A stretch of 64,000 nucleotides of DNA from Weissella thailandensis (lineage in GTDB: Bacteria > Bacillota > Bacilli > Lactobacillales > Lactobacillaceae): positions 1 to 64,000 of the forward strand of contig NZ_BJEC01000013.1 of NCBI RefSeq assembly GCF_005405465.1, read 5' to 3'. Of this stretch, positions 16,804 through 25,489 are shown piece by piece. Each line of letters opens with the position of its first letter. Position 1 is the first letter of the stretch. The notes below the pieces were generated by a model. It saw nothing but the letters and a program-made list of their open reading frames with translations, did not search any database and had not been told where the DNA came from. The translations under genes and the position numbers were made by a program.

Positions 16804-16842
16804 TCTAGACTATGAAACTAAATGATGGTTGGGTCTAGACTA
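16804..16842. promoter_or_regulatory. Two TCTAGACTA boxes exactly 30 bp apart (candidate operator)
   Basis: Identical 9-mers at 16804-16812 and 16834-16842, each containing the palindrome TCTAGA, lie in the divergent DUF1836/MFS region. The 30-bp period (about three helical turns) puts both on one DNA face. The first falls just upstream of the TATAAT (complement of 16792-16797) that could drive the DUF1836 gene. Confidence 0.45.
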
Positions 16843-16954
16843 AAAAGTTGGTTGTGTCATGACTCGAAAGGACCGAAGAAAATTCGGACAAGTGGTACGG
16901 GTTTGTGATAGTATAGGTACAATTTGATTTTTTTAGGATAGAAGGGTAGTTGTT

Positions 16955-18193
16955 ATGCAAGAATTCATGGCATTAAATCGAAATTTAAAATTAAGAACGT
17001 TAACGGTATTTTTAACGGTCTTGCTTGGTAGTTCGATTGGTCCCAATATGACGATTTATTATGTACAATATTTTGGTGCTTTTGTATCGGGATTTTTATT
17101 AATGGTTGTTTCCGTAGCTGGATTTATTGCAGGACTCTATGGTGGTCATTTATCGGACGTATGGGGGCGTAAACGGACGATGCTGACCGGATCAGCATTG
17201 ATTATATCTGGTTATACGCTGGCGATGTTAATGAACACGCCATGGTATACAAATCCATATATCACTTTTGTTGGCTTTTTAACTGCATCAATTGGGTCGT
17301 CGCTAGCCGATCCGGCTGAACAAGCAATGATGATCGATGCATCAACGATAAAAAATAGAAAGTTTGTTTACGCATTGATTTATTGGGTAATCAATATTGG
17401 TGTCATGTTAGGGGCAGCCATTGGTGGTTGGTTCTTCCGTGATTATCTATTTGAGTTATTGTTAGGATCTGTTTTTGTAGGTGTTGTGAATGCGTCAATC
17501 ATTAAGTTTGGGATGGCGGAGACGCTTAATATGGAGAATGTGCATGCAAACTCATCAGTATGGAGTGCCGTCAAGTCTTACGGCCGTGTTTTATCTGATA
17601 AGCGTTATGTATTATTCATGTTTGGATCAATTTTCTCTGTGGTGATTTACTCACAGCCTGATTTTTATTTAGCTGCTCATTTAACACAATTCTTCCATGA
17701 TTATACCTTCATGGGTATTCACTTCTACGGGCAACGAATGCTGTCATTTATGTTAGTGATCAATACGGTCATGATTGTATTGGTGATGAATTTAATCAAC
17801 CGCTATACTAATCGTTGGCCATTAATTAAAAGCTTTGCTCTTGGTACATTTATTCAAGGATTTGGTTTCGCAGCCTCGTTCTTATTACGTGACTTTTGGC
17901 CATTAGTTATTGTGGCAGTGGTCTTTACCTTGGGTGAAATCATTAATGTGCCGTCAAGTCAGACCATGCGTGCCGATATGATGAATCCGGAACAAATTGG
18001 TGCTTATTCGGGTGCGTTTGCTGCAACACGTCCAGTGGGAAATATTATCTCTGGTATGATGGTTTCACTATCACAATTTACGAATGACTGGGGAATGGCA
18101 GGTGTCTTAATGATTGGGACATTAATTGCAATGGTTACAATTGTTAAGGCAGCTAAAATGCCCGCACAATTTAAGACGGAAACTATGCAATAA
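16955..18193 (+). CDS. MFS multidrug-type transporter
   Basis: 412 residues, 12 predicted membrane helices. The loop after helix 2 reads GGHLSDVWGRKRTML (near 69-83), the MFS motif A, consistent with a proton-driven 12-helix exporter. Its overall pattern is like YmfD/MdtG-type drug exporters, but the substrate cannot be named. GATAGAAGGG lies before the ATG. The divergent DUF1836 gene is its likely regulator. Confidence 0.82.
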   Translation: MQEFMALNRNLKLRTLTVFLTVLLGSSIGPNMTIYYVQYFGAFVSGFLLMVVSVAGFIAGLYGGHLSDVWGRKRTMLTGSALIISGYTLAMLMNTPWYTNPYITFVGFLTASIGSSLADPAEQAMMIDASTIKNRKFVYALIYWVINIGVMLGAAIGGWFFRDYLFELLLGSVFVGVVNASIIKFGMAETLNMENVHANSSVWSAVKSYGRVLSDKRYVLFMFGSIFSVVIYSQPDFYLAAHLTQFFHDYTFMGIHFYGQRMLSFMLVINTVMIVLVMNLINRYTNRWPLIKSFALGTFIQGFGFAASFLLRDFWPLVIVAVVFTLGEIINVPSSQTMRADMMNPEQIGAYSGAFAATRPVGNIISGMMVSLSQFTNDWGMAGVLMIGTLIAMVTIVKAAKMPAQFKTETMQ

Positions 18194-18222
18194 GGTTTAT
18201 GAAACATTAATTATTATCGTTT

Positions 18223-18265
18223 AAGAACTGGCCGGAACATTTCTTGTGTTCCAGCCAGTTCTTTT
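18223..18265 (+). terminator. Terminator after the MFS gene (GGAACA stem type)
   Basis: AAGAACTGGC-C-GGAACA (18223-18239) pairs with TGTTCC-A-GCCAGTTCTT (18247-18263), one mismatch, then T. Confidence 0.85.
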
Positions 18266-18292
18266 AGTATGTCTTCGGTTTTTGAGCAAAAT

Positions 18293-18330
18293 AAAAAGCC
18301 AACAAGCGTAATCGCTCATTGACTCTTTTT
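18293..18330 (-). terminator. Terminator of the minus-strand tRNA pair
   Basis: On the minus strand, AGTCAATGAGCG pairs with CGCTTGTTGGCT through Watson-Crick and G-U pairs, followed by TTTTT. The same hairpin ends the plus-strand copy. Confidence 0.85.
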
Positions 18331-18332
18331 AA

Positions 18333-18405
18333 CTGGGATAGCTGGATTCGAACCAGCGAATACACGGTACCAAAAACCGATGCCTTACCGCTTGGCCATA
18401 TCCCA
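18333..18405 (-). tRNA. tRNA-Gln (TTG)
   Basis: 73 nt. Acceptor TGGGATA/TATCCCA with discriminator G, D arm GCCAAGCGGTAAGGC, anticodon loop TTTTGGT with TTG at 34-36, T arm CTGGTTCGAATCCAG. No encoded CCA. Confidence 0.97.
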
Positions 18406-18414
18406 ATAATATAA

Positions 18415-18497
18415 TGGGGGCTATAGGATTCGAACCTATGAACCCGAAGGAATGGATTTACAGTCCACCGCGTTTGACCGGACTTCGCTAAACCCCC
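18415..18497 (-). tRNA. tRNA-Tyr (GTA)
   Basis: 83 nt with the long variable arm of tRNA-Tyr. Acceptor begins GGGGGTT, anticodon loop CTGTAAA with GTA, variable arm CCATTCCTTCGGG, T arm ATAGGTTCGAATCCTAT. It is separated from tRNA-Gln by 9 bases and cotranscribed. Confidence 0.97.
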
Positions 18498-18543
18498 ATA
18501 TGTCTGATGAGTAATAATTAACTTATCACCTCAACGGATATAT

Positions 18544-18572
18544 ACTATACAGAATACTTAATTACTTGTCAA
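18544..18572 (-). promoter_or_regulatory. Promoter of the minus-strand tRNA-Tyr/tRNA-Gln pair
   Basis: On the minus strand, TTGACA (complement of 18567-18572) and TATAGT (complement of 18544-18549) are 17 bases apart. The -35 hexamer lies inside the 3' end of the phosphoesterase pseudogene. Confidence 0.85.
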
Positions 18573-19385
18573 CACTATTTGTATTATTTTGTTTAACCAT
18601 GACTGATAAAAAGTATTAGCTGTCCATTCTTGTAACTTGTGACGATTATAGCCGACGCTAGGGTTGTAATAAGTTATTAAGTGCTTTTTACGAGGTGGGA
18701 CCGTGACATGGATATGTCCGTAGAAAACATGTTGGATATTATCATATTGCGCTAATAATTCACCTGTTTTGGTTGAACCCAGGACGCCATTGACCATTGC
18801 CCATCGTGAATTATGATTGGGATAAAAGATTTCGTCGTTAATTGGTGCAAAATGAGTAAAGAAGATGACTTGTTTGTGTTGTTGCATTGCATCGTCCAAC
18901 AGTTGTTTCATTTGATAGAGACCTAAGGCCATGCGATCCGGATCGCTCATTGGTTGATCGATCACTCGGTCGTAGTAAAAGCCCGACCGAAAACGGGCAA
19001 TGCTTTCGGGGGCAATATCTGGTGTAAAACTATAATCATACCAGCCGTTATGGCCAATAATGCGCCAGTTGGTATGGGGGATGTCGAAATATTGATTATG
19101 TAGATAGAGTGGGTCGAGTGGGGTTTCTAATTCAGCAAATGAAATATTACGTCCCATATCATGATTGCCAGCGATAAATAGGACCTTTGTATCTGTTGAT
19201 AAAGCATGCTGAAGGTCATGGACGTATTTTAATGATTTTTCAAAATCGTTAAACAGATCTCCAGCAATTAAGTAATAGTCGGGTTGTAATTGATGTAGCG
19301 TGGTTGCCTGTTGTACAAGTACTTGCTAAATATCTTGTTTGTTAACATCCAGGTGATTATCACTTGATACGATAATTTTAGTCAT
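18558..19385 (-). pseudogene. Metallophosphoesterase interrupted by one amber codon
   Basis: The full frame starts at the ATG complementary to 19383-19385 (AAGGAG upstream) and would give 275 residues. Codon 20 is TAG (complement of 19326-19328), likely CAG or AAG originally. Downstream everything is intact: GDLFND, AGNHDMG and the GHIHVTVPPRK motif of calcineurin-like phosphoesterases, plus SSDNHLD before the stop. The sequence resembles the TIGR03729-type phosphoesterases of Firmicutes. An internal start at 19157 would lose the first metal-binding motif, so the product is probably inactive. A sequencing error or a suppressible stop cannot be excluded. Confidence 0.85.
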
Positions 19386-19465
19386 ATAAACTCCTTGTCT
19401 ACTCTATTTTATAGACTGATTATAACAAAAGTGATAAAAAAATTAGTAGAAAATGATGGTTGCGC

Positions 19466-19494
19466 TTGTAGATAGTTATAAATTCAAGTAAAAT
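19466..19494 (+). promoter_or_regulatory. Predicted dtpT promoter
   Basis: TTGTAG (19466-19471) and TAAAAT (19489-19494) with 17 bases between. Immediately downstream, GTGAC-N5-GTCAC (19502-19516) is an inverted repeat at an operator-like position over the transcription start. Confidence 0.5.
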
Positions 19495-19563
19495 TTAACA
19501 AGTGACGTTTTGTCACAATGTTCAGAGTAGAAGAACACTTTATTTGAATGAGGAGTTTTTATC

Positions 19564-21015
19564 ATGAAAACGGAAAAGAAATTCCTGGGACAACCCTTCG
19601 GTCTTAAAACATTATTTATGACCGAAATGTGGGAACGTTTCAGTTACTATGGTATGAAAGCCATTTTGCTTTACTACATGTGGCACTTAATTAGTACTGG
19701 TGATTTAGATATTACCAAGGCTACTGCTGCATCAATCATGGCGATATATGCCTCAATGGTTTATCTATCTGGGGTTGTTGGTGGTTTTATTGCCGATCGT
19801 ATTCTAGGACAGCGGCGTACCGTGTTCTGGGGTGGTGTGCTAATTATGTTTGGACACATTGCGTTGGCACTACCATTCGGATCAACAGCAATGTTTGTCT
19901 CAATGATTTTGATCGTTCTTGGAACGGGGTTGCTAAAGCCAAATGTTTCATCAATGGTTGGGTCACTATATGATGATGAAGGCGATAATAGTTCACGAGA
20001 TTCAGGATTCTCAATTTTTGTGTTTGGAATTAATTTAGGTTCATTTATTTCGCCATTATTGGTTGGTTGGACACAAGAAAATGTTGGTTTCCATGCCGGA
20101 TTCTCATTGGCTGCTATTGGTATGTTCTTTGGTTTGGTACAGTATCACTTTGGTGGCAAGCATTTACATGAAGATTCAAAGTATGCGCCAGATCCTCTAC
20201 AAGAAGAAGAAGTTAAGCCATTAATTGTTAAGATCATCTTAGGAATTATTTTCTTTGCATTGATTGTTGTATTGATGAACTTGATGGGTTGGAATAGTCT
20301 ACAAAATTACGTTAATTTGTTGACGATTGTTGCGATTATTTTGCCGATTTCATACTTTGTGTTAATGACGACATCGGCTAAAGTGACTAAGGAAGAACGT
20401 TCACGAGTTTTCTCGTATATGCCATTATTCTTAGCTGCTGTATTGTTCTGGGCAATTGAGGAACAAGGATCAATTGTTTTGGCAACCTTCGCTGCTGAAC
20501 GTGTTGATACGTCATGGTTCCCAGCTGCCTGGTTCCAGTCATTGAACCCATTGTTTATTATGTTATATACGCCATTCTTTGCTTGGTTATGGGTAAAGTG
20601 GCAGAAGAACCAACCTTCTTCACCAATGAAATTTGCAATTGGTCTAATGTTCACTGGAGCTTCATTCTTGTTGATGGCCTTGCCAGGTACTTTGTTTGGT
20701 ACTTCAGGTCATGTGTCACCACTTTGGTTAGTTGGTTCATGGGCCCTAGTTATTGTTGGTGAAATGTTGATTTCACCAGTCGGCCTATCAGTCACAACAA
20801 AGTTAGCACCTAAGGCATTTATGTCACAAATGATGTCAATGTGGTTCTTAGCCTCATCTGCTGGGTCAGCCTTAAATGCACAACTAGTAACATTGTATTC
20901 ATCAGATAATGAAGTTGCTTACTTTACATGGTTTGGACTAGCTTCAGTTGCCCTAGGAATTCTATTAGTGTTCTTAGTACCACGTATCAAGCGATTGATG
21001 GCTGGTGTGCAATAG
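19564..21015 (+). CDS. dtpT: Proton-coupled di/tripeptide transporter (POT family)
   Basis: 483 residues, about 14 membrane helices. Helix 1 region [19 protein letters not shown] carries the POT ExxER-type proton-coupling motif (near 19-24). The PTR2 signature follows as [15 protein letters not shown] near 70-84, and [15 protein letters not shown] near 119-133. It imports di- and tripeptides with protons, a main nitrogen route for dairy and plant lactic acid bacteria. GAGGAG precedes the ATG. The gene lies inside the segment flanked by the 212-bp inverted repeats. Confidence 0.93.
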   Translation: MKTEKKFLGQPFGLKTLFMTEMWERFSYYGMKAILLYYMWHLISTGDLDITKATAASIMAIYASMVYLSGVVGGFIADRILGQRRTVFWGGVLIMFGHIALALPFGSTAMFVSMILIVLGTGLLKPNVSSMVGSLYDDEGDNSSRDSGFSIFVFGINLGSFISPLLVGWTQENVGFHAGFSLAAIGMFFGLVQYHFGGKHLHEDSKYAPDPLQEEEVKPLIVKIILGIIFFALIVVLMNLMGWNSLQNYVNLLTIVAIILPISYFVLMTTSAKVTKEERSRVFSYMPLFLAAVLFWAIEEQGSIVLATFAAERVDTSWFPAAWFQSLNPLFIMLYTPFFAWLWVKWQKNQPSSPMKFAIGLMFTGASFLLMALPGTLFGTSGHVSPLWLVGSWALVIVGEMLISPVGLSVTTKLAPKAFMSQMMSMWFLASSAGSALNAQLVTLYSSDNEVAYFTWFGLASVALGILLVFLVPRIKRLMAGVQ

Positions 21016-21026
21016 TTAATGATATT

Positions 21027-21066
21027 AAAGAGTTTGTATGTCATCACATACAAACTCTTTTTTTTA
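21027..21066 (+). terminator. dtpT terminator
   Basis: AAAGAGTTTGTATGT (21027-21041) pairs perfectly with ACATACAAACTCTTT (21046-21060), then TTTTTTT. Confidence 0.95.
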
Positions 21067-21095
21067 TAGGTTACTGAATTGATTTAAAAAAGTGC

Positions 21096-21124
21096 TTGCA
21101 ATTTATTTTTTTAATTGGTATGAT
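21096..21124 (+). promoter_or_regulatory. Promoter of the plus-strand tRNA-Tyr/tRNA-Gln pair
   Basis: TTGCAA (21096-21101), 17 bases, TATGAT (21119-21124). It lies outside the repeated sequence, so the two tRNA pairs have unrelated promoters. Confidence 0.75.
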
Positions 21125-21162
21125 ATAAGAGTTGTCGGGGCAGAGATGCCTGATACAAACAT

Positions 21163-21245
21163 GGGGGTTTAGCGAAGTCTGGTTAAACGCGGTGGACTGT
21201 AAATCCATTCCTTCGGGTTCATAGGTTCGAATCCTATAGCCCCCA
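21163..21245 (+). tRNA. tRNA-Tyr (GTA)
   Basis: 83 nt, same cloverleaf as the minus-strand copy. It differs at two bases around the end of the D arm (CTGGTTAAA here, CCGGTCAAA there). Confidence 0.97.
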
Positions 21246-21254
21246 TTATATTAT

Positions 21255-21327
21255 TGGGATATGGCCAAGTGGTAAGGCATCGGTTTTTGGTACCGTGTAT
21301 TCGCTGGTTCGAATCCAGCTATCCCAG
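21255..21327 (+). tRNA. tRNA-Gln (TTG)
   Basis: 73 nt. One D-loop base differs from the other two copies (AAGTGG instead of AAGCGG). Cotranscribed with the tRNA-Tyr 9 bases upstream. Confidence 0.97.
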
Positions 21328-21329
21328 CT

Positions 21330-21369
21330 AAAAAGAGTCAATGAGCGATTACGCTTGTTGGCTTTTTAT
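21330..21369 (+). terminator. Terminator of the plus-strand tRNA pair
   Basis: Same hairpin as in the left repeat arm; AGCGATTACGCT core and TTTTT tail. It separates this pair from the third tRNA-Gln. Confidence 0.85.
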
Positions 21370-21384
21370 TTTATGTAATAATTA

Positions 21385-21413
21385 TTGACAGTAAAAATAA
21401 AATGCACTAAAAT
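21385..21413 (+). promoter_or_regulatory. Promoter of the third tRNA-Gln
   Basis: TTGACA (21385-21390), 17 bases, TAAAAT (21408-21413). Confidence 0.75.
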
Positions 21414-21430
21414 AAGTAAGTCGCAAACAT

Positions 21431-21503
21431 TGGGATATGGCCAAGCGGTAAGGCATCGGTTTTTGGTACCGTGTATTCGCTGGTTCGAATCCAGCTATCC
21501 CAG
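21431..21503 (+). tRNA. tRNA-Gln (TTG), third copy
   Basis: 73 nt, same mature sequence as the minus-strand copy (AAGCGG in the D loop), with its own promoter and terminator. The copy in the right repeat arm is the odd one out. Confidence 0.97.
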
Positions 21504-21515
21504 TAATTATTCGTG

Positions 21516-21551
21516 AAAGCATCTGTCCAGTTGAACAGGTGCTTTTTTCTT
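21516..21551 (+). terminator. Terminator after the third tRNA-Gln
   Basis: AAAGCATCTGT (21516-21526) pairs with ACAGGTGCTTT (21535-21545), then TTT. Confidence 0.85.
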
Positions 21552-21656
21552 TTAAAAAAGTTATCGATGGTGAAGGTGCAATGTTTGGTTAAAACGAATA
21601 AAATAAGCCCTAAGATATGGTAAACTTAAAAGAAGTTAATTAATGAAAGGTGACGT

Positions 21657-22427
21657 ATGTTTACTGATTACGATTTAAAAAAACAAGCGAAAAGTTATGT
21701 ACGTGGTGATAATTTTGGCACAGCGATAAAGTTGTCGATTATTTTAATTATTTATCAAATTGGTACAGCAATTCGGTCAAATAGAGAAGCAATATCAGGC
21801 GCTATGGATCAGGCGGCTAATAATTCGGATAGTGCTGTTATACAGTATTCCTCGGATTTAGCGGGGAATGCTTTACCAGTGTTTACGGAGATTTTTACGA
21901 CAAGTTTGTTGTCTGAAATAATTTTAGGTGTCTTTACGTTAGGAGTGACTTGGACATTTGTTCAATGGCATCGACAGAAAGAAGCGCCTGAAAAGCCAGT
22001 CCGTGCTAGTTTCAAATTTTGGAGTAAGCGAACAATTGTTGATATCGTTGTCTTGCTGGGATTACGGTTTATCTTCACAATTTTGTGGACATTTGTTATC
22101 ATAATTCCGGGAATTATGAAAACCTATTCTTATTCACAAGCACCTTTATTGTACGCTGAAGATGTGCGCGCTGGTCGTGAAATTTCATCACTGACGGCTT
22201 ACCTAAAAAGGTCAGAAAAGATGATGCGTGGTTACCGGATGAAGCTATTCTGGTTACAAGTTAGTTTCATTTTCTGGTGGATTTTTGTGGCCATCACATA
22301 CGGTATTGCAGCAATTTTTGTTGTCCCATACTATCAGGCAACATTAGCACAGTTTTATTTGGCCGTTCGCAAAGGTGAACCAGGACGACGTCCAACCATG
22401 CGATTTGATGAGAATGATGAACTGTAA
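21657..22427 (+). CDS. DUF975 family integral membrane protein
   Basis: 256 residues with about five hydrophobic segments. The start LKKQAKSYVRGDNFGTAIKLSIILIIYQI resembles the N-terminal consensus of DUF975 (compare LRxxARxxLxGxW), and GLRFIFTILWTFVIIIPGIMKTYSYSQAPLLYAED matches its conserved IPGIxxxYxYxxxxxLxxxD core near 139-172. The function is unknown. AAAGGTGA precedes the ATG. It lies 15 bases before the SprT gene and is probably cotranscribed. Confidence 0.85.
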   Translation: MFTDYDLKKQAKSYVRGDNFGTAIKLSIILIIYQIGTAIRSNREAISGAMDQAANNSDSAVIQYSSDLAGNALPVFTEIFTTSLLSEIILGVFTLGVTWTFVQWHRQKEAPEKPVRASFKFWSKRTIVDIVVLLGLRFIFTILWTFVIIIPGIMKTYSYSQAPLLYAEDVRAGREISSLTAYLKRSEKMMRGYRMKLFWLQVSFIFWWIFVAITYGIAAIFVVPYYQATLAQFYLAVRKGEPGRRPTMRFDENDEL

Positions 22428-22442
22428 CTAATAAGCAGTAAG

Positions 22443-22916
22443 ATGACAAATCAAGAATTACAGCAACTGGTTGAACAAATTTCACTTGAACAATTTGGTC
22501 AACCTTTTGAACATAAAACAAGGTTTAATAAACGTTTACGCACAACGGGTGGTAGATACTTGTTAGCGACTCATGATATTGAAATCAATCCTTTAATGCT
22601 TTCTCAGTTCGATTTAAATAATCTTACTGGCATCATTAAACATGAATTGGTTCATTATCATTTACATACACGTCATTTACCGCACATGCATCGCGATAAA
22701 GAATTTAAACAGTTATTAAAGCAAGTTGACGGGTTAAGATATGCGCCAAGAATTTCGAAGATGCAAAATCAGAAAAAGTATTGGCTTTACGTCTGCGAAA
22801 GAGGGCATAAAATATATCGGCAACGGCGCATCAATACGGCACGTTTTGTTTGTGGTGACTGCAAAACAGCGCTAAAATTGGTAAGGTACGATTATTTGAA
22901 TAATAATCAGAATTAA
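22443..22916 (+). CDS. SprT-like zinc metalloprotease-fold protein
   Basis: 157 residues. The motif KHELVHYHL near 65-73 is the HExxH form of the SprT/Spartan family, with a downstream conserved His-rich stretch (HLPHMHRDKEF). The C-terminal part has CERGH and CGDCK, a zinc ribbon as in bacterial SprT-like (YdcK) proteins. Its substrate is unknown; eukaryotic Spartan cleaves DNA-protein crosslinks, but that cannot be carried over. The ribosome site is weak and may rely on coupling to the DUF975 gene. Confidence 0.85.
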   Translation: MTNQELQQLVEQISLEQFGQPFEHKTRFNKRLRTTGGRYLLATHDIEINPLMLSQFDLNNLTGIIKHELVHYHLHTRHLPHMHRDKEFKQLLKQVDGLRYAPRISKMQNQKKYWLYVCERGHKIYRQRRINTARFVCGDCKTALKLVRYDYLNNNQN

Positions 22917-22970
22917 TCCATCTAAGTTATTAGTTTATTAGAGTAGAATATTTATTTAGGAAGAGATGAC

Positions 22971-24878
22971 ATGAACCAAAATGTAACAAATAAGCCACGT
23001 TATATTACTGGATTTGATGGGCTTAGAGCAATTGCAGTTATTGGCGTAATTGTATTTCATTTATGGCCAAAGGCTTTACCCGGTGGTTGGATGGGAGTGC
23101 CACTGTTCTTTGTTTTATCAGGTTATTTAATTACAGATCTGTTAATTCAGGAATATGATCGTAATGATCATATTGATGTGCTGAGCTTTTATCGACGGCG
23201 TCTGAAGCGGCTATACCCGGCACTTTTGATGATGCTATTTGCAACAGCCACGTATATTGCTTTTTTTGCTCGTGATTTGCTGTATAATTTGCGGTCAATT
23301 TTAACTAGTAATATGTTGTACGTGTATAATATTTGGGCAACCAAACACGGTGACTCTTATTTTGATTCATGGGGTGGGTCGTCACCGTTTACCCATTTGT
23401 GGTCATTGTCTATTGAAGGACAATTTTATTTAATTTGGCCAATTATTGTGATGATCCTACTAGGACTACGTATTCGTAGAATTTCGATTGGTGCTGCGTT
23501 GATTGGATTGGCTGGTGTGTCAGCTATCCTGTTGGGTGTGTTGTACGATCCAATGAATATCAACCGCGCTTATTATGGTTCAGATACACGTATATTTGCG
23601 GTGCTTTTTGGAGCAGCCCTTGCCTTTGGTTGGCCATCTAGACGTATGAAATATATTCTGTCACCACGTGTGAAACGGAATTTAAACACTCTTGGTGGGA
23701 TTGCTTTGGCATTGACCATTATCACATTTTTTGGATTAAATGGAGAATGGCGTGCAACCTATATGGGATTGATGTTCGTCGCAACAGCAATCATTACCAG
23801 TTTGATTGCGATTACTGCGCACCCGGCATCATTTTTGAGTCATGCATTAGATAACAAGTTTTTGAATTACTTAGGAACGCGTTCGTATAGTATTTATCTG
23901 TACCAGCTACCAGTCTTTGTATTCTTTGATAAAGTCGTTACCAATCATAGTACATTTTTGATGGGTATCTTGAAAATCATGATTGTGTTGCTTTTGTCGG
24001 AATTGAGCTATCGTTATGTTGAGAATGTTTTCCGGAGGGTTAAGAAACCGGCCCTAGGTACTGGTGCTTCATGGTATCAAACATTTTTCAGATCACATTC
24101 AGTACAAGCGATGTTGGTAGTTGCCGTGATGCTGATGGCTGGGACAGGTTATGCGGTTTCAGCTAATGAGTCCGCCCACGCAAAACCAAAGAATACGCTA
24201 GAAAAGCGCTTGGATAGTAATAAAGACCGCATCAATAAGGCTAATAAGAAAGCCGTTTCTCAAGCTAAAAAGGCACAGAAAGAATCAAGTAGTGCAAAAT
24301 CATCCGGCCAAAAAGTCGATCCTAAGTCGTTATCACAACAAGATCGCGATTTGATGGACAAATATGGTTTGAATGCAGAGCAGTTTACAACAATCCGTGA
24401 TAATCGGGTGACGGCAGTTGGTGATTCAGTTATGGTCGATGTCGCTCCTGATTTACAAGAGTTGATGCCCAATACCGTTGCGAATGCGACAGTTGGACGA
24501 CAACCGTATTCAGTACCAGAAATTTTACAATCGTATGATGGCCAAGGACTATTATCACAAAATGTTGTGATTTCAATTGGTACCAATGGTGCGATTGGAG
24601 AAAATGACTTTAAAAAGATTATGGATATTATTGGTCATGATCGCCAGGTTTATTGGATCAATGGCTATGCTGATCGTGACTGGGTATCACAAAATAATAA
24701 CTTCTTAACGGAGCAAACTAAGACACACAAAAACTTACATATTGTTAATTGGGCAGCACTTGTTAAGGACCATTCTAACTGGTTGGGTGACGATCATGTT
24801 CATCCAAACCAGACAGGTTCTGTACAATATACTAGTTTGATTGCCAAAGCGATGGTCGAACAGGGCCAGAAAAAGTAA
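22971..24878 (+). CDS. oatA: Peptidoglycan O-acetyltransferase-type acyltransferase, OatA-like
   Basis: 635 residues in two parts. The N-terminal acyltransferase-3 domain (about 10-385) has ten to eleven membrane helices, with FDGLRAIAVIGVIVFHLWP near 15-33 (catalytic His) and FYRRRLKRLYPAL near 70-82. A Lys/Ala/Ser-rich linker (about 405-450) leads to an extracellular SGNH esterase-fold domain with VGDSVMVD near 483-490, IGTNG near 541-545 and DDHVHPN near 604-610. This is the OatA layout: acetyl groups cross the membrane and are placed on MurNAc O-6, giving lysozyme resistance. The acceptor could also be another cell-wall glycan. Confidence 0.85.
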   Translation: MNQNVTNKPRYITGFDGLRAIAVIGVIVFHLWPKALPGGWMGVPLFFVLSGYLITDLLIQEYDRNDHIDVLSFYRRRLKRLYPALLMMLFATATYIAFFARDLLYNLRSILTSNMLYVYNIWATKHGDSYFDSWGGSSPFTHLWSLSIEGQFYLIWPIIVMILLGLRIRRISIGAALIGLAGVSAILLGVLYDPMNINRAYYGSDTRIFAVLFGAALAFGWPSRRMKYILSPRVKRNLNTLGGIALALTIITFFGLNGEWRATYMGLMFVATAIITSLIAITAHPASFLSHALDNKFLNYLGTRSYSIYLYQLPVFVFFDKVVTNHSTFLMGILKIMIVLLLSELSYRYVENVFRRVKKPALGTGASWYQTFFRSHSVQAMLVVAVMLMAGTGYAVSANESAHAKPKNTLEKRLDSNKDRINKANKKAVSQAKKAQKESSSAKSSGQKVDPKSLSQQDRDLMDKYGLNAEQFTTIRDNRVTAVGDSVMVDVAPDLQELMPNTVANATVGRQPYSVPEILQSYDGQGLLSQNVVISIGTNGAIGENDFKKIMDIIGHDRQVYWINGYADRDWVSQNNNFLTEQTKTHKNLHIVNWAALVKDHSNWLGDDHVHPNQTGSVQYTSLIAKAMVEQGQKK

Positions 24879-24899
24879 GAGAAATTTTTGTTGTTTTCT

Positions 24900-24948
24900 A
24901 ATCCACGTATTTACCGATACTATTCGGTGGGTACGCGGATTTTTTTAT
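24900..24948 (+). terminator. Terminator after oatA
   Basis: AATCCACGTATTTACCGA (24900-24917) pairs, with mismatches and G-U, with TCGGTGGGTACGCGGATT (24924-24941), followed by T. Confidence 0.8.
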
Positions 24949-24987
24949 TTCTGAGAAAGTTGCACTAACTTTTTGTACGTGTTACCA

Positions 24988-25011
24988 TTAACTGGTTAAT
25001 TAACCAGTTAA
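24988..25011 (+). promoter_or_regulatory. Double AdcR operator
   Basis: A perfect 24-bp palindrome made of two abutting 12-mers, TTAACTGGTTAA and TTAACCAGTTAA, each matching the AdcR consensus TTAACYRGTTAA. It reaches the ribosome site of adcR, so zinc-loaded AdcR should repress the operon including itself. Confidence 0.93.
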
Positions 25012-25024
25012 GGAGATGTGAACG

Positions 25025-25489
25025 ATGACAACACAATCATACGCCGGACAAATCGACCAATTTTTAAATCATTTAAAATTACTTTCTGAAAATCAACGAG
25101 AAGTATTAATTGGCGAAAATGAGACTAATATTACTACCACACAAGGTCATTTACTGATGTTGCTAGCTCAGAATGGGCCGCAAACTAATTCAGAGTTGTC
25201 ACGCGCTTTGCATGTGTCTGGTGCAGCCGTCACCAAGGCAATGAAAAGCTTGTACATTCGTGATGAACCTATGGTTAATGTGATTCCCGATCCAGAAGAT
25301 GGCCGAGTTAGTCGTTGGTCATTGACAACATTGGGCGGTTCACTAGCGACTGCTCATACACAACGACATCGTGAGACGATTGATGAATATAAAAAGATAT
25401 TGACCGAATTTTCTGATGACGAAAAAGCGGTTATTAGTCGCTTTTTGACCCAACTATCTGCATGCTTAACAGGAGAGAAGATTGAGTAA
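25025..25489 (+). CDS. adcR: Zinc-responsive MarR-family repressor AdcR
   Basis: 154 residues, MarR winged helix (about 50-100, SELSRALHVSGAAVTKAMKSL, wing DPEDGRVSRW). His42, and His111 and His115 in the HxxxH of AHTQRHRET, correspond to the zinc ligands His42, His108 and His112 of streptococcal AdcR. It binds TTAACYRGTTAA when loaded with zinc; the double site lies right before the gene. It is first of adcR-adcA-adcC-adcB, all overlapping. Confidence 0.9.
   Translation: MTTQSYAGQIDQFLNHLKLLSENQREVLIGENETNITTTQGHLLMLLAQNGPQTNSELSRALHVSGAAVTKAMKSLYIRDEPMVNVIPDPEDGRVSRWSLTTLGGSLATAHTQRHRETIDEYKKILTEFSDDEKAVISRFLTQLSACLTGEKIE

Larger units (their letters stand above)
18288..18499 (-). repeat. 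Long inverted repeat, left arm (tRNA-Tyr, tRNA-Gln, terminator)
   Basis: The reverse complement of 18288-18499 matches 21161-21372 over 212 bp with four differences that I can count (two in tRNA-Tyr, one in tRNA-Gln, one just after it). The match ends abruptly at the tRNA-Tyr 5' end (ATGGGGG) and at the T run of the terminator. The two arms flank 2.66 kb holding the phosphoesterase pseudogene and dtpT. Confidence 0.95.
21161..21372 (+). repeat. Long inverted repeat, right arm (tRNA-Tyr, tRNA-Gln, terminator)
   Basis: Mirror partner of 18288-18499; 212 bp with four differences. Both arms keep the tRNA genes apparently functional. Confidence 0.95.

Noticed and set aside
18333..21503. Three near-identical 73-bp repeats as a possible array or CRISPR
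   Set aside because: They are tRNA-Gln genes, in both orientations and without regular spacers.
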